This document shows, in pieces, positions 1 through 11,947 of a DNA stretch of 64,000 nt (within the stretch, counting starts at the first letter, position 1; each line of letters starts with the position of its first letter). Below the pieces are notes generated by a model. The model had not been told where the DNA came from, searched no databases, and was given only the letters and a program-made list of their open reading frames with translations. Source of the DNA: Xestospongia bergquistia (lineage: Eukaryota; Porifera; Demospongiae; Haplosclerida; Petrosiidae); assembly GCA_963965975.1 (NCBI GenBank), contig OZ014422.1, forward strand, positions 1,984,001 to 2,048,000, read 5' to 3'. A program made the position numbers and the translations under genes.

Positions 1-3000
1 TTAACAGAAAATGTGTCAAAAAATGTTTCGGCTACTGAAACAGTGACTATATCAAGTGAACTAGTTGACACTAGTGTAGTAAAGATTGAAACCATGAGGC
101 CAGGTATTATAGTTTCTACTTCTCTCTCAGCTGTTGAAGGACAGATTACAACTGTAACTAAACCAGTGGGTACTACAACTTTAGCTCCAACACCAACAGT
201 ACCTGATACTTTAACCACCACAGCTACTGAACCAGTGGATACAACTTTAGCTCCAAGACCAACAGTACCTGATACTTTAACTACCACAGCTACTGAACCA
301 GTGGATACAACTTTAGCTTCAAGACCAACAATACCTGATACTCTAACTACCACAGCTACTGAACCAGTGGATACAACTTTAGCTCCAAGACCAACAGTAC
401 CTGATACTTTAACTACTACAACTAATGAACCAGTGGATACAACTTTAGCTCCAAAACCAACAGTACCTGATACTACAGCTACTGAACCAGTAGATACTAC
501 AACATTAGCTCCAAAATCAACAGTACCTGATACCATCACTTTAGCTCCATCATTAACAGAAAGTGTGTCAAAAAATGTTTCGGCTACTGAAACAGTGACT
601 ATATCAAGTGAACTAGTTGACACTAGTGTAGTAAAGATTGAAACCATGAGGCCAGGTATTATAGTTTCTACTTCTCTCTCAGCTGTTGAAGGACAGATTA
701 CAACTGTAACTAAACCAGTGGGTACTACAACTTTAGCTCCAACACCAACAGTACCTGATACTTTAACCACCACAGCTACTGAACCAGTGGATACAACTTT
801 AGCTCCAAGACCAACAATACCTGATACTCTAACTACCACAGCTACTGAACCAGTGGATACAACTTTAGCTCCAAGACCAACAGTACCTGATACTTTAACT
901 ACTACAACTACTGAACCAGTGGATACAACTTTAGCTCCAAAACCAACAGTACCTGATACTACAGCTACTGAACCAGTAGATACTACAACATTAGCTCCAA
1001 AATCAACAGTACCTGATACCATCACTTTAGCTCCATCATTAACAGAAAGTGTGTCAAAAAATGTTTCGGCTACTGAAACAGTGACTATATCAAGTGAACT
1101 AGTTGACACTAGTGTAGTAAAGATTGAAACCATGAGGCCAGGTATTATAGTTTCTACTTCTCTCTCAGCTGTTGAAGGACAGATTACAACTGTAACTAAA
1201 CCAGTGGATACTACAACTTTAGCTCCAACACCAACAGTACCTGATACTTTAACTACTACAACTTTAGGTCTGAAACCAACAGTACCTGATACTCTAACTA
1301 CTACAACTACTGAACCAGTGGATACAACTTTAGCTCCAAGACCAACAGTACCTGATACTTTAACTACCACAGCAACTGAACCAGTGGATACAACTTTAGC
1401 TCCAAGACCAACAATACCTGATACTTTAACTACCACAGCAACTGAGCCAGTGGATACAACTTTAGCTCCAAGACCAACAGTACCTGATACTTTAACTACT
1501 ACAGCTACTGAACCAGTGGATACAACTTTAGCTCCAAGACCAACAATACCTGATACTTTAACTACCACAGCTACTGAACCAGTGGATACAACTTTAGCTC
1601 CAAGACCAACAGTACCTGATACTTTAACTACCACAGCTACTGAACCAGTGGATACAACTTTAGCTCCAAGACCAACAGTACCTGATACTTTAACTACCAC
1701 AGCTACTGAACCAGTGGATACAACTTTAGCTCCAAGACCAACAATACCTGATACTTTAACTACCACAGCTACTGAACCAGTTGATACAACTTTAGCTCCA
1801 AGACCAACAGTACCTGATACTTTAACTACCACAGCTACTGAACCAGTGGATACAACTTTAGCTTCAAGACCAACAATACCTGATACTCTAACTACCACAG
1901 CTACTGAACCAGTGGATACAACTTTAGCTCCAAGACCAACAGTACCTGATACTTTAACTACTACAACTAATGAACCAGTGGATACAACTTTAGCTCCAAA
2001 ACCAACAGTACCTGATACTACAGCTACTGAACCAGTAGATACTACAACATTAGCTCCAAAATCAACAGTACCTGATACCATCACTTTAGCTCCATCATTA
2101 ACAGAAAGTGTGTCAAAAAATGTTTCGGCTACTGAAACAGTGACTATATCAAGTGAACTAGTTGACACTAGTGTAGTAAAGATTGAAACCATGAGGCCAG
2201 GTATTATAGTTTCTACTTCTCTCTCAGCTGTTGAAGGACAGATTACAACTGTAACTAAACCAGTGGGTACTACAACTTTAGCTCCAACACCAACAGTACC
2301 TGATACTTTAACCACCACAGCTACTGAACCAGTGGATACAACTTTAGCTCCAAGACCAACAGTACCTGATACTTTAACTACTACAACTACTGAACCAGTG
2401 GATACAACTTTAGCTCCAAAACCAACAGTACCTGATACTACAGCTACTGAACCAGTAGATACTACAACATTAGCTCCAAAATCAACAGTACCTGATACCA
2501 TCACTTTAGCTCCATCATTAACAGAAAGTGTGTCAAAAAATGTTTCGGCTACTGAAACAGTGACTATATCAAGTGAACTAGTTGACACTAGTGTAGTAAA
2601 GATTGAAACCATGAGGCCAGGTATTATAGTTTCTACTTCTCTCTCAGCTGTTGAAGGACAGATTACAACTGTAACTAAACCAGTGGATACTACAACTTTA
2701 GCTCCAACACCAACAGTACCTGATACTTTAACTACTACAACTTTAGGTCTGAAACCAACAGTACCTGATACTCTAACTACTACAACTACTGAACCAGTGG
2801 ATACAACTTTAGCTCCAAGACCAACAGTACCTGATACTTTAACTACCACAGCAACTGAACCAGTGGATACAACTTTAGCTCCAAGACCAACAATACCTGA
2901 TACTTTAACTACCACAGCAACTGAGCCAGTGGATACAACTTTAGCTCCAAGACCAACAGTACCTGATACTTTAACTACCACAGCTACTGAACCAGTGGAT

Positions 3001-3700
3001 ACAACTTTAGCTTCAAGACCAACAATACCTGATACTCTAACTACCACAGCTACTGAACCAGTGGATACAACTTTAGCTCCAAGACCAACAGTACCTGATA
3101 CTTTAACTACCACAGCTACTGAACCAGTGGATACAACTTTAGCTCCAAGACCAACAGTACCTGATACTTTAACTACCACAGCTACTGAACCAGTGGATAC
3201 AACTTTAGCTCCAAGACCAACAATACCTGATACTTTAACTACCACAGCTACTGAACCAGTTGATACAACTTTAGCTCCAAGACCAACAGTACCTGATACT
3301 TTAACTACCACAGCTACTGAACCAGTGGATACAACTTTAGCTCCAAGACCAACAATACCTGATACTTTAACTACCACAGCTACTGAACCAGTGGATACAA
3401 CTTTAGCTCCAAGACCAACAGTACCTGATACTTTAACTACCACAGCTACTGAACCAGTGGATACAACTTTAGCTCCAAAATCAACAGTACCTGATACCAT
3501 CACTTTAGCTCCTTCATTAACAGAAAGTGTGTCAAAAAATGTTTCGGCTCCTGAAACAGTGACTATATCAAGTGAACTAGTTGACACTAGTGTAGTAAAG
3601 ATTGAAACCATGAGGCCAGGTGTTATAGTTTCTACTTCTCTCTCAGCTGTTGAAGGACAGATTACAACTGTAACTGAATCAGTGGACATTACTACTTTAT
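1..3700 (+). repeat. Higher-order coding repeat in the mucin-like exon
   Basis: Two repeat levels are visible. The short unit is 66 bp (22 residues, core PVDTTLAPRPTVPDT), tandemly repeated with small variants (V/I, R/K, P/S). A head module of about 60 residues (starting VSKNVSATETVTISSEL) recurs at 13, 565, 1051, 2110, 2530 and 3529. Each copy is followed by a different number of short units. Spacings of 552, 486, 1059, 420 and 999 bp are all multiples of three, so copy-number change keeps the frame. Blocks 1051-2110 and 2530-3529 open almost identically, which suggests recent duplication of a whole block. Confidence 0.95.
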
Positions 3701-4138
3701 CTCTGACACCAACAGTACCTGATGCCACTGCTCTTGGAACAACAATCCCTTCTAAATCTGTAGACACTACTACTACTTCAGTTCTTATACCAACTGTACC
3801 TGATATCACAACTGAAACAACTACTCATACTGTATCAGTCGATGCTACCAATTTCATAACATCTCTATCTGTTCTAATTACTCCAACTCCTACTCCTGTT
3901 TGTGAATGCAATACCAATGGTACAATTGAAGGCAGTCAATGTGATCCATTAGATGAGATGTGCAAATGTAAGGAAAATGTTATTGGCAAAAACTGTGACT
4001 CGTGTGACTCTGGGTACTATGGTTTACATACCATTGGAGAATGCAGATCATGTAGCTGTTGCTCAGTTGGTACTTATGTCTGTGATATGGTAAGGCATTT
4101 CTTCTAATACTAACACTCTAATGGATTTGAGATATTGT

Positions 4139-4192
<54 letters not shown>

Positions 4193-5447
4193 ACCATTAC
4201 ATATACTTAACTTTTTCTGTGTGTGTAATGTGTATTGCAATTAATACATTTTGCATGCATATGTTAATGTTCTGTAGGAGACTGGTTCCTGCTTATGTAA
4301 GCCTGGATATGCTGGGCCTCAATGTTGTCAAGGTAAATAACTGTAATGTAGCCATTTATAAAAATGATGTGTTTTTGGTGTAAAATAATCAAGTAATTAT
4401 TATAATATCACTGAGTCCTACATTATTAATGGCTATCATTGTTTCCATAGAACTAACTGTACAAGGTTGGAGATTCAATGGCTCAAGTTTCATTCAATAT
4501 CGTACTCAATTCAGACGTCCTATTACATTGATGACTCTCACAATTACATTTAATCCACACAATGATACTGGTTTGGTATTATTTGCATCACGAAACAAGA
4601 ATGGCACTGGACCTTACATTTTAGTACAGTTGGATGAAGGAATACAATTTGGCATAAATACAGGAGCGTATAGAACTTTGTTAAGGTTCATTTTTGCATA
4701 TTTAAATATATGAAACTCTACATACTCTTTACGTTGATCACAATGTTTCTTTTAAAAAATAGATCTCCAAAAGAATTTGCGCTCAAGTTAAAAAAATGGC
4801 AGACAATAAAATTGAGATATATATCATCTCATAACTATGCTATCCTTGAACATGAAGGACAAATACTTTCCTATGGCCATTTGGAGGTTGGGTGGCTGGA
4901 TTGATGGATAGATGGTTGGATAGTTAGATAGACAACAGATGGATGGATAGACGATACAATTTGATATTGAAATTGATGCATAATTCTTTTTAGTTTATCC
5001 CAACTATCCAACCCTCTACAACTGGTTTAAGATTGTCTAGTGGATCCCTCTTTATTGGCAGATTACCAGACACTGTTCTTAGCCCTCCTTCTCTACTGAT
5101 AGATAATGGTTTTATTGGATGCATTGACAAGGTCAGTCACAGGTTACATGTAGTCTCATACCCAGGCTTTTGAGGTATGAGTTTTGAGTTTCCTGGGTAC
5201 GAGGCTAAGGTTACATGTAGATCTTAATTAATTCTCTATTTCCAAATAATTAATGTTATTATTACTCACAGTAATTATCCTATTACAAAATAAAGTGGTT
5301 GTGAATTGTTTTAATTGTTAATATCATTTATTAATAATCATAACATTTGTTGATATTTTTCAGGTGAACTTTGATATCACTGGGTATTACACAGTGGAAG
5401 GAGCACTTGCTTATCATAATGTTGAAAAATGTTACAATGAAAACTAA
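1..5447 (+). CDS. Secreted Thr/Pro-repeat protein with laminin-EGF and laminin-G domains (5' partial)
   Basis: The frame is open from base 1, so the gene starts upstream. Exons: <1-4089, 4278-4332, 4451-4685, 4763-4886, 4994-5131, 5364-5447, all GT-AG with matching phase. About 1,270 residues of Thr/Pro/Val repeats come first (expected to be densely O-glycosylated). They are followed near 3898-4332 by Cys-rich laminin-type EGF modules (CECNTNGT, CDSGYYG, CLCKPGYAGPQCC) and then by one laminin-G domain (WRFNGSSF, LVLFASRN, LKLKKWQTIKL, LFIGRLP, GFIGCIDK). The protein ends YNEN-stop. Family knowledge: LamG plus LE modules occur in extracellular matrix or cell-surface proteins such as agrin, perlecan and usherin relatives. 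A mucin-like matrix or adhesion role is inferred. No signal peptide can be judged because the N-terminus is missing. I cannot name an orthologue. Confidence 0.85.
4143..4188. repeat. (AT)n microsatellite in intron
   Basis: A run of alternating T and A of roughly 46 bp lies inside the 188-nt intron between the first EGF exon and the 55-nt EGF exon. It has no coding role. Confidence 0.95.
5141..5220. repeat. Hairpin insertion, copy 1, with 13-bp flanking repeats
   Basis: Inverted arms tctcatacccagg (about 5154-5166) and cctgggtacgagg (5192-5204). The element is flanked on both sides by the 13-bp direct repeat aggttacatgtag (5141-5153 and 5208-5220), like a target-site duplication. Lies in the last intron of the LamG gene. 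Confidence 0.7.
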
Positions 5448-6053
5448 CCTATGTCATTATAATTATATTTTAATATTAATAGTAATTAAAATGTTTTCAT
5501 ATTTTGCATAATTTTGTAAAGTCATGTTTTCTCCCTATTAGCATTTATTGTATAAATTATTAATAATTATTATAGTTATCATGATTATATATCCTGGGTA
5601 GAAAAAAAAAGCAGCTGTAACACAAAAAGTTCTCTGAGCTCTGTCCATTACCCAAACTAACAGAAAGTATTTGAGATATGTTTGATAATGGTTGGTTAAA
5701 AAGAACCTAGTGTCTGTAGAAAAAATTACACTTGGGAATTTAAATATTGAGAGGAAGGCTCACTATTTACAGGTAAATCTGGAGGAGTTTAATATGCTGC
5801 TTTCTCTAATCAAGATCAATAGAACTACAATAAAAACCAACCATTAGATCTATAATGGTGATAATATCTGCATCTATTATATACAAAATATAACTGTTTA
5901 TATACAATGTATTTCTGATGCTTTATTTATGGTGCTTCTCTATGTAATATCCTCTTCTCCGAGACCAAGTTCCTCTTGGATTGTCTCCCTATAATTATTA
6001 GCCAACAAAGGGTTAAAGAATCTGTTTAAATTAATTAGTGGGCATGGGTGTCA
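5448..6053. other. Intergenic spacer, LamG gene to TAMM41
   Basis: About 600 bp of AT-rich sequence between the stop of the LamG gene and the TAMM41 start. It should hold the 3' UTR of the first and the promoter of the second. I see no ORF, RNA gene or repeat that I can support. Confidence 0.6.
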
Positions 6054-7575
6054 ATGGCTTCTAGTCTTAAACAAGTCATTTCTTCTCTAATCCATCAGTT
6101 TCCTCCTATTGAGCTCACATTTGCTTATGGATCAGCTGTATTTCAACAACATGGAAGAGAGTTGGTAACTTATTGTTCACAATTAAACAACATCAATATT
6201 ACAATTTTTATGTTGTGGCTACGGGCTAGCCTGCTCGTAACAAAATCCCACACTTTAATGGAAGATTAATAGTATGTCTTAGATCCTGAACTGTTAACCT
6301 TGAAACTACACATTGAAGTATATTTGTGACATTGTTTTCTTGTTACATAGATATTATGTAGAAGGAACTACTCTACTCTAATATCTGTGCTTGTAGATAA
6401 TTTGTATTGTTATTTTTACCCCCTCAATAAACATTGTTTAATGGTTCTATTTCAGGGGAAAATGCTGGATCTTGTTTTTGTTGTTAAAGACCCCAAATCA
6501 TGGCATAGAGACAATATACAACGACATTCAACTCATTATTCATTCCTAAAGTAATATATATCTATTCAATGGAGTATTTCAAGCATATAAATATTATTTT
6601 AGATATTTTGGACCTTCTTGGGTTGAGAGAGTTCAACATCAGGTAGCTGGTGTTTATTATAATACTCATGTTGAAATGGACATGCAGGTTGGTAACTAGT
6701 TCTTTATGCAGTAAAAGAAGATGGAAGATACAATCTTTTCTATTTTTCTTGCTTACTTTAGCTTATTAAATATGGCGTGATATCTGTCCAAGATTTCCAT
6801 AAAGATCTTACAGACTGGGAATGGTTATATCTCAGTGGACGACTCCATAAACCAGTTTTAATTCTGGATACAACTACCAATGCTGATAAAAAGACTATAT
6901 TAAACCAAGCTATGGAATACAATTTAAAATCTGCTGTCTTGTGTTCACTGTTGTTATTGAATAAGAAACAAATAACAGAAGAAGAATTGTATCTACAAAT
7001 CACAGGACTATCATTTATGGGTAAGATTATAGGCACAATCTGTGACATGTTATTTGCTTGTATTTTATAGGAGATTTTCGAATGATTGTTGGAGAAGATA
7101 AGAATAAAATTGAAAATATTGTTGTCCCAAATCTGATTCGTTTTCGTCAACTTTATTCTCATGTATTACATCAATATGTAGTAAAAGAAGGAAATAATCT
7201 AATTGTCAAGGTCTCAAACTAGGAAATCCTCCCACACACACAGGCTATTTTATTATTTTATTTTATAGATACCTTTAACAATTCAAGAGCATAAAGATCA
7301 ATTACCTCTGAAACTACGTGAAAGAATTGATAAAGGAATGTCTCTAAAACAAGGTTTGCCATTCTGTCTAATGAGTTATCTTGTGAGACAATGTCTTTAG
7401 CTATAACATCTATTGTTACTTCAAGTAGTATAAAACAGAGCATCAAAGGAATAGTGACTGCTGGTAAGCTACAATCTAATGTTAGTTTGTAATTGATGCA
7501 TCCATTATAGGCTTGATAAAGACATTGATATATGCTGGTCAAAAACTTCTGAAAATGATCCGTAGTCTATTGTGA
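6054..7575 (+). CDS. TAMM41: TAM41, mitochondrial CDP-diacylglycerol synthase
   Basis: Makes CDP-diacylglycerol from phosphatidic acid and CTP in the mitochondrial inner membrane, for cardiolipin synthesis (family knowledge). Eight exons: 6054-6164, 6456-6550, 6603-6687, 6762-7020, 7071-7210, 7269-7353, 7401-7463, 7511-7575, giving 300 aa, slightly shorter than vertebrate forms. Family blocks in order: [100 protein letters not shown]. The ATG at 6054 begins MASSLKQV; the upstream in-frame GTG at 6048 is not a plausible start. The usual GSG of the nucleotidyltransferase loop reads GSA here, while the LD of MLDLVF is kept. It is convergent with DMC1, with 132 bp between stops. Confidence 0.93.
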
Positions 7576-7707
7576 TGTTCTTTACATTATGATGCCACAT
7601 TTCATATATTTTTATATCACATGGAGTCAATAATTTATGTTAGTATAGTCAGAGACAAGTATGTAGCCATTGTATACTGTAGTTCTGTGTGCATTAGATT
7701 TTATGTC

Positions 7708-9644
7708 TTATTCTTTTGCATCATTAATTCCTCCAGGGGTAATAGCAAATGTTGCTTCATTCTCTGGCATATCAGGACTACATTTAAAGAGGAAAACAAA
7801 TTTAATTTGCAATTTGGTTACCTATCATAAATTTTTGCAATACGAACTTCACCTCTCCCCTTTCTTAGGCTGATTCTGGTGGTAGATGCATGAGCTAAAA
7901 TATGACCACCTATAGGTTTCTTAGGATCAGCTTGGAAACTATACAAATAAGAAGGATGATACTGTTTTAAACCAGATATATTGTTACCTCATTGTGGCTG
8001 TTAATTTATGAATAGGAATGGAAAAGAAACATTTTATATAAATAACTAGAGATAATAATTTTACCTCCTGGATCTGCTGTCATTTGGTTTGTCACAAAGA
8101 CTCCAACATTGTATTCTGTATAGGACTCATGTAAGTCATTATTAATATATACATACCTTCAGATATTTTTTGAAGTCTTGAGAGCATCTGAGCTAGTTTT
8201 TGCTGACGATCAGCTAGTTCTCCTCGTCCACTGAAGTCAACACGAAACAAAGCCATAATTGAGTCTACAATCTAAGGATAACAATAAAAATTAGACTATC
8301 ATAAATATTAATATCATACTAATAGTTTAAAAACACCAGGTTCTTCATGAAACTTGGCTGCAACACAATCTAATAACTCCATTTGATGTTCACCTACAAA
8401 GTACAGTAAAAATATCAATGATCATTATTAATAATTACTGTGAGGGCAAAGTTACACCACTTTTGTTGCAATAAATCTTACTGGTGTATGCTCTTGCATA
8501 TAGTACATTGTCTAACATAGCATTGTGGTCCAGGTTGAATCGGTCTGCTATTTCTCTTAATCGATCTGGACGACTAACATAACAGTTAAGAAAAATACTT
8601 GATTTATCAATTATAATAATATATTACATCATTTAGGATACAATGTGTTCTCTGTGTCGAGAAAGACAACTTTTCCTCCTGAGTAACCATTTCTTCCTGG
8701 AAGCTGAGCAGTCACTAAAATGAAATATCCTAATATCAGTAGGAATAATCAGGTCATTAGTATACCACAGAGTGTATGTGATAGTTGAGTCTTGCCAGTT
8801 CTAAATTCTATAAAGAAAGAGACAATAGTTCACATACAAACTCTTGTCATACAGTTTCTGTACCTCCAAATACTTCAGTAATGGACATGCTCTCAATACC
8901 ACCTGGAAAATAACAGCATATTTTAAGTAATGTTTTAATATCTTTGATTTACCTCCAAGTAATTTGCTGTGCAGAGAGAAGAAATAAAGACTTATGTGGT
9001 AGTAAATGTGTTGCTTACTCTAATTCCTGGCTACCAGTTGTGACTCGAAAGACCATTTTTCTTTTGTCGCTGTATTCTAGTGCAGTTAGAAACCCACCAC
9101 TCTAATGATTATATTAGCAAATGAATACAAGAAATATTTGAGTTTAGTAAGTTGAAATCCACTTACTGAGAGCTTTCCAGCAGCTTCCTAACAACAGAAG
9201 AAAAGATTAGCCATTTCATTAGACATGGTATGAAGTCATAATATCACCTTTATCTTATCCACTTTAGCTTCTGAAATGCCCTTGATATTGCAGAGCTTCT
9301 TCCGTGTTGTCATTTGAATTCCCTATTCATAATGAAATAATCACAAAGTGTATGTCAATCAGATTTTTATTTTATTCACCTACCTTTATGGTACATATTC
9401 CAGCAGCTTTTAGTTTTTTCAGGTCTGCAACATTCTATAATATAAGACACTGTCAGGTAACTCTAGCCATCATGAAATAAGAGCTTACTATTCCATGATT
9501 CTGTAGAATATCAATGTCTTGAAAGAAAGATTCCTGTGTAAATTATATAATGATGTTGAGTAAAAGTACAAATGTTATTTTATATACCTCATCAAAGTCT
9601 TCATGGAGTTCATTTTCACATACAACTTGGTCTTCTTGGAGCAT
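7708..9644 (-). CDS. DMC1: DMC1 meiotic recombinase
   Basis: RecA/RAD51-family strand-exchange ATPase of meiotic recombination. Seventeen exons (sense order): 9644-9588, 9533-9489, 9434-9384, 9322-9248, 9187-9167, 9101-9019, 8966-8953, 8902-8864, 8807-8766, 8714-8642, 8573-8482, 8393-8320, 8271-8157, 8115-8065, 7997-7988, 7938-7822, 7777-7708. They join without a phase break into 342 aa (human DMC1 has 340). Visible: start MLQEDQVV; helix-hairpin-helix region ([16 protein letters not shown]); TTGSQELDKLLGGGIES; Walker [10 protein letters not shown] about residue 128; Walker [35 protein letters not shown]-terminus GGINDAKE. The MLQEDQVV start, the NVADLKKLK block and the INDAKE ending fit DMC1 rather than RAD51. 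Exons of 14 and 10 nt are needed to keep frame and conserved residues. Divergent from the 72-aa gene at 9815. Confidence 0.97.
7988..7997 (-). other. DMC1: 10-nt microexon of DMC1
   Basis: Sense sequence ccacaatgag, preceded by ttaacag and followed by gtaaca. It enters with two bases completing an Ala codon and leaves two bases of a Ser codon, supplying the A-T-M-S that joins TADPG to FQADPKK. Without it the flanking exons are out of phase. Confidence 0.9.
8953..8966 (-). other. DMC1: 14-nt microexon of DMC1
   Basis: Sense sequence caaattacttggag between ctgcacag and gtaaat. It encodes K-L-L-G plus split codons, restoring GSQELDKLLGGG across two introns. Phase and protein identity both require it. 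Confidence 0.9.
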
Positions 9645-9814
9645 TTTAGTCAATTTTTTTCACGTGGCAGCAGCCCTAATGAGCGGATTGTCGGGATTGA
9701 GCGCTAAAAATAATGCTTCGCTCAAATCGTCACGTGAGGTTTACGCCCAATCATCATCATTACTCAAACAATATTATTTGTAAAACTTTCCGAGTTCTCT
9801 TAATTATTACAAGT
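9645..9814. promoter_or_regulatory. Shared divergent promoter, DMC1 and the 72-aa gene
   Basis: Only 170 bp separate the two start codons. Two CACGTG E-boxes lie here, at 9661-9666 and 9731-9736. CACGTG is the site of bHLH-ZIP factors such as USF, MITF or Myc (family knowledge). No TATA box is obvious. Confidence 0.6.
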
Positions 9815-10033
9815 ATGCCAAAAGTGAAGCTTCACTACACACTGGAAGGTGAAACTGCAGTTATAGCCACCATCACTGCCAATATAGCTACATTGGATTT
9901 TATTTTTCGAAAGTTACCAGGTCAACCTCAAGGCTACAAACCAGTACGACTTGAAACTGCTGACGGTACGTCTTTAACTGATCTCAGTCAACCACCTCCA
10001 GACACTGTATATGTAATTGGAATTAAAGAATGA
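9815..10033 (+). CDS. Intronless 72-aa protein of unknown function
   Basis: ATG at 9815 opens a 72-residue protein, MPKVKLHYTLEGETA to YVIGIKE, ending at a TGA. The frame is open further upstream to 9713, but that stretch is in the divergent promoter and has low-complexity His/Asn content, so I place the start at MPKVKL. It has alternating hydrophobic stretches (VKLHYTLEG, AVIATITANIATLDFIF, TVYVIGI) with a Pro/Gly-rich middle, compatible with a small beta-rich fold such as a ubiquitin-like domain. That is inference only. No signal peptide or membrane segment. It has no intron, unlike its neighbours, and shares a promoter region with DMC1. I do not recognise the family. Confidence 0.65.
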   Translation: MPKVKLHYTLEGETAVIATITANIATLDFIFRKLPGQPQGYKPVRLETADGTSLTDLSQPPPDTVYVIGIKE

Positions 10034-10097
10034 CTTATCATAAATGAATTATTTTTTGTAATTTGTAGCCTATACAATGTATTAGATTAAGTTCGAT

Positions 10098-10103
10098 CAC
10101 GTG
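10098..10103. promoter_or_regulatory. CACGTG E-box upstream of CD225 gene 1
   Basis: gatCACGTGacgttcg lies about 80 bp before the ATG at 10181. A second tacgtgacg half-match follows at about 10120. The box with flanking gtgacg also resembles a CRE/E-box composite. Confidence 0.5.
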
Positions 10104-10180
10104 ACGTTCGTAATAAATACGTGACGATTACGAGAGGAGCGCAGTAAAGGTGATCGACGCGATTTATCTCCAGTAACAAG

Positions 10181-11947
10181 ATGGAAGGTAAGAACTGTCG
10201 TTTTTGTCTTTATGATAATTATTATAATGTTAGTGAAAAAATTACAAATTAAAATTTTATCACAAGCAATTTATAGACAAATGTAGTCATATTAAAGTAT
10301 TAATTATGGTGTGTGGGCTAGTGTTGAATTATTGCATGGCTAATAAGAACATACTGAAATGATTTTGCCTGGTAATAAAAGTAGATGAAAGTAATTTATA
10401 GTGCTAAATTTTCAGTGCCAAGATTTCTGAATTACCGTATATTTAAGTTGATTGTAATGGATACAAGTACTTAGAATAACTAACAAAGAAAGTTAAGATG
10501 CTATCTATGAATCCTATAATTTATTACAATGAATAATAATATGGTTGTACTATGTAAATGTCATACATTTCTATAAAATAGTAATAGTTAGTTGCTAAGA
10601 GACCTAAGTGGTATTTGTATACGAAGAAGATAGCATTTCAGTACATGACACAGTGCAAGGTACAAAAATGTTTTTTAGATGACTAGACACATTTCCTGTA
10701 TAGACTTACTGTTGTAAGGAGGAATGTTATTTTATAACTCTTCCCAAAAAATTAGGGTAATAACCTTTATCACGTTGTACAGGAAGTGTACTTGGTGTAA
10801 TAGTCAAAACACTAACAAATATGGAGTTCTTGTCAGACACTGTATTTTGTATAATGTCCTATTAATCTAAATTCTTTTTTTTTCCTATAGGAAGTTATTC
10901 ACCACAGGTTAGTGAGTTTAAAAGAGTATAAAATGTACATTCTGTTACTGATATAGGAACAACCTGCTGATAAACAAGAACAAGAGTATCCACCTCAGCA
11001 AGGATACCCTCCTCAACAGGGATACCCACCTCAGCAAGGATACCCACCTCAACAGGGATACCCACCTCAACAGGGATACCCTCCTCAACAAGGATACCCT
11101 CCTCAACAAGGATACCCACCCCAAGGATACGATCAATATAAAGGTATAGATGATAGCATTACTTCTGTATATATCTATTTATATTGTTACAGATGCTCCT
11201 CCCCCTTATTTCAATCAATCTGCTCAACAACAATCGGTAAGTCCTCATATCACTGTTTATTCATAGTAATCTTGTACCCATACAATTACTACTTTAATTA
11301 AAAATTATGTGGTAGTTGCCAACTTGTATTACTGTCCTTAATGGATTCCTTTCTTTCTGTAGTCCAATGTTATGGTGATTCAGCATCAACCAACACCAGT
11401 TGTTACAAGTGCTGTCAGGAATGACTATACTAATGATCATTATTTCATAATGTCCATTGTATTGACAATGATTTGTGTATTTTGTGGTAATTGGTATGGT
11501 CTTCTCTGTACCATACCTGCCATCATTTTCTCTATTATGGTTAGTTGCTGACTAAGTTATATTGTGTAGTTACAATAATTGTAATGCTAATTACTATAAT
11601 ATGCATTACAATTTACAACAAACAACTTTATAAGCTTGACATTACTTTGATTATGAAATCCTATTCATATAAATGGTATAGATTATATAGTCATATTTAT
11701 TCCATTTTTATTTTAGGCTCGTGATGCTGCACAACGTGGAGATGCTGCATCTGCTCGTACTCATAGACGTCTTGCCCTTGGTTTGAATATCACTGCAATT
11801 GTTTGCTTTGTTATTATTTGGGTTTTTGTCATTATCGTTATTGTTGCATCCATTGCTTCTGCTTCCGGTCAAACTGGAAATACATACCGGTATTGTCGTT
11901 ATACAAGTTATACTTACTATTGCACTTATCGGTCCTACTATAAGTGA
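10181..11947 (+). CDS. CD225/dispanin-family membrane protein, paralogue 1
   Basis: Proline-rich two-pass membrane protein of the CD225 (IFITM/dispanin) family. Six exons: 10181-10187, 10891-10907, 10957-11143, 11193-11236, 11363-11539, 11717-11947, 220 aa. The first coding exon is 7 nt (ATG GAA G). The N-terminal cytosolic part holds tandem GYPPQQ repeats, then DAPPPYF. Exon 5 carries NDYTNDHYFIMSIVLTMICV and the conserved turn [15 protein letters not shown]. Exon 6 gives the basic loop ARDAAQRGDAASAR with GLN before the second membrane helix. This order (D-H-hydrophobic helix, A-x-x-x-x-x-G-D loop, A-L-x-L-N) is the CD225 signature. The tail is Tyr/Cys-rich (YRYCRY, TYYCTY). Family members affect membrane fusion or trafficking, but the role here is unknown. 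AATAAA lies at about 12008. Confidence 0.88.

Noticed and set aside
1..3700. Regular repeats as a CRISPR array
   Set aside because: Units are contiguous, in frame and protein-coding with no spacers; the DNA is from an animal.
6758..7162. 134-aa minus-strand ORF
   Set aside because: Antisense of TAMM41 exons 4 and 5, whose protein matches the family block by block.
7708..9644. RAD51 instead of DMC1
   Set aside because: The MLQEDQVV start, the NVADLKKLK region, the [12 protein letters not shown] block and the INDAKE ending fit DMC1 better.
10895..11136. Minus-strand repeat ORFs
   Set aside because: Antisense of the GYPPQQ repeats of CD225 gene 1.
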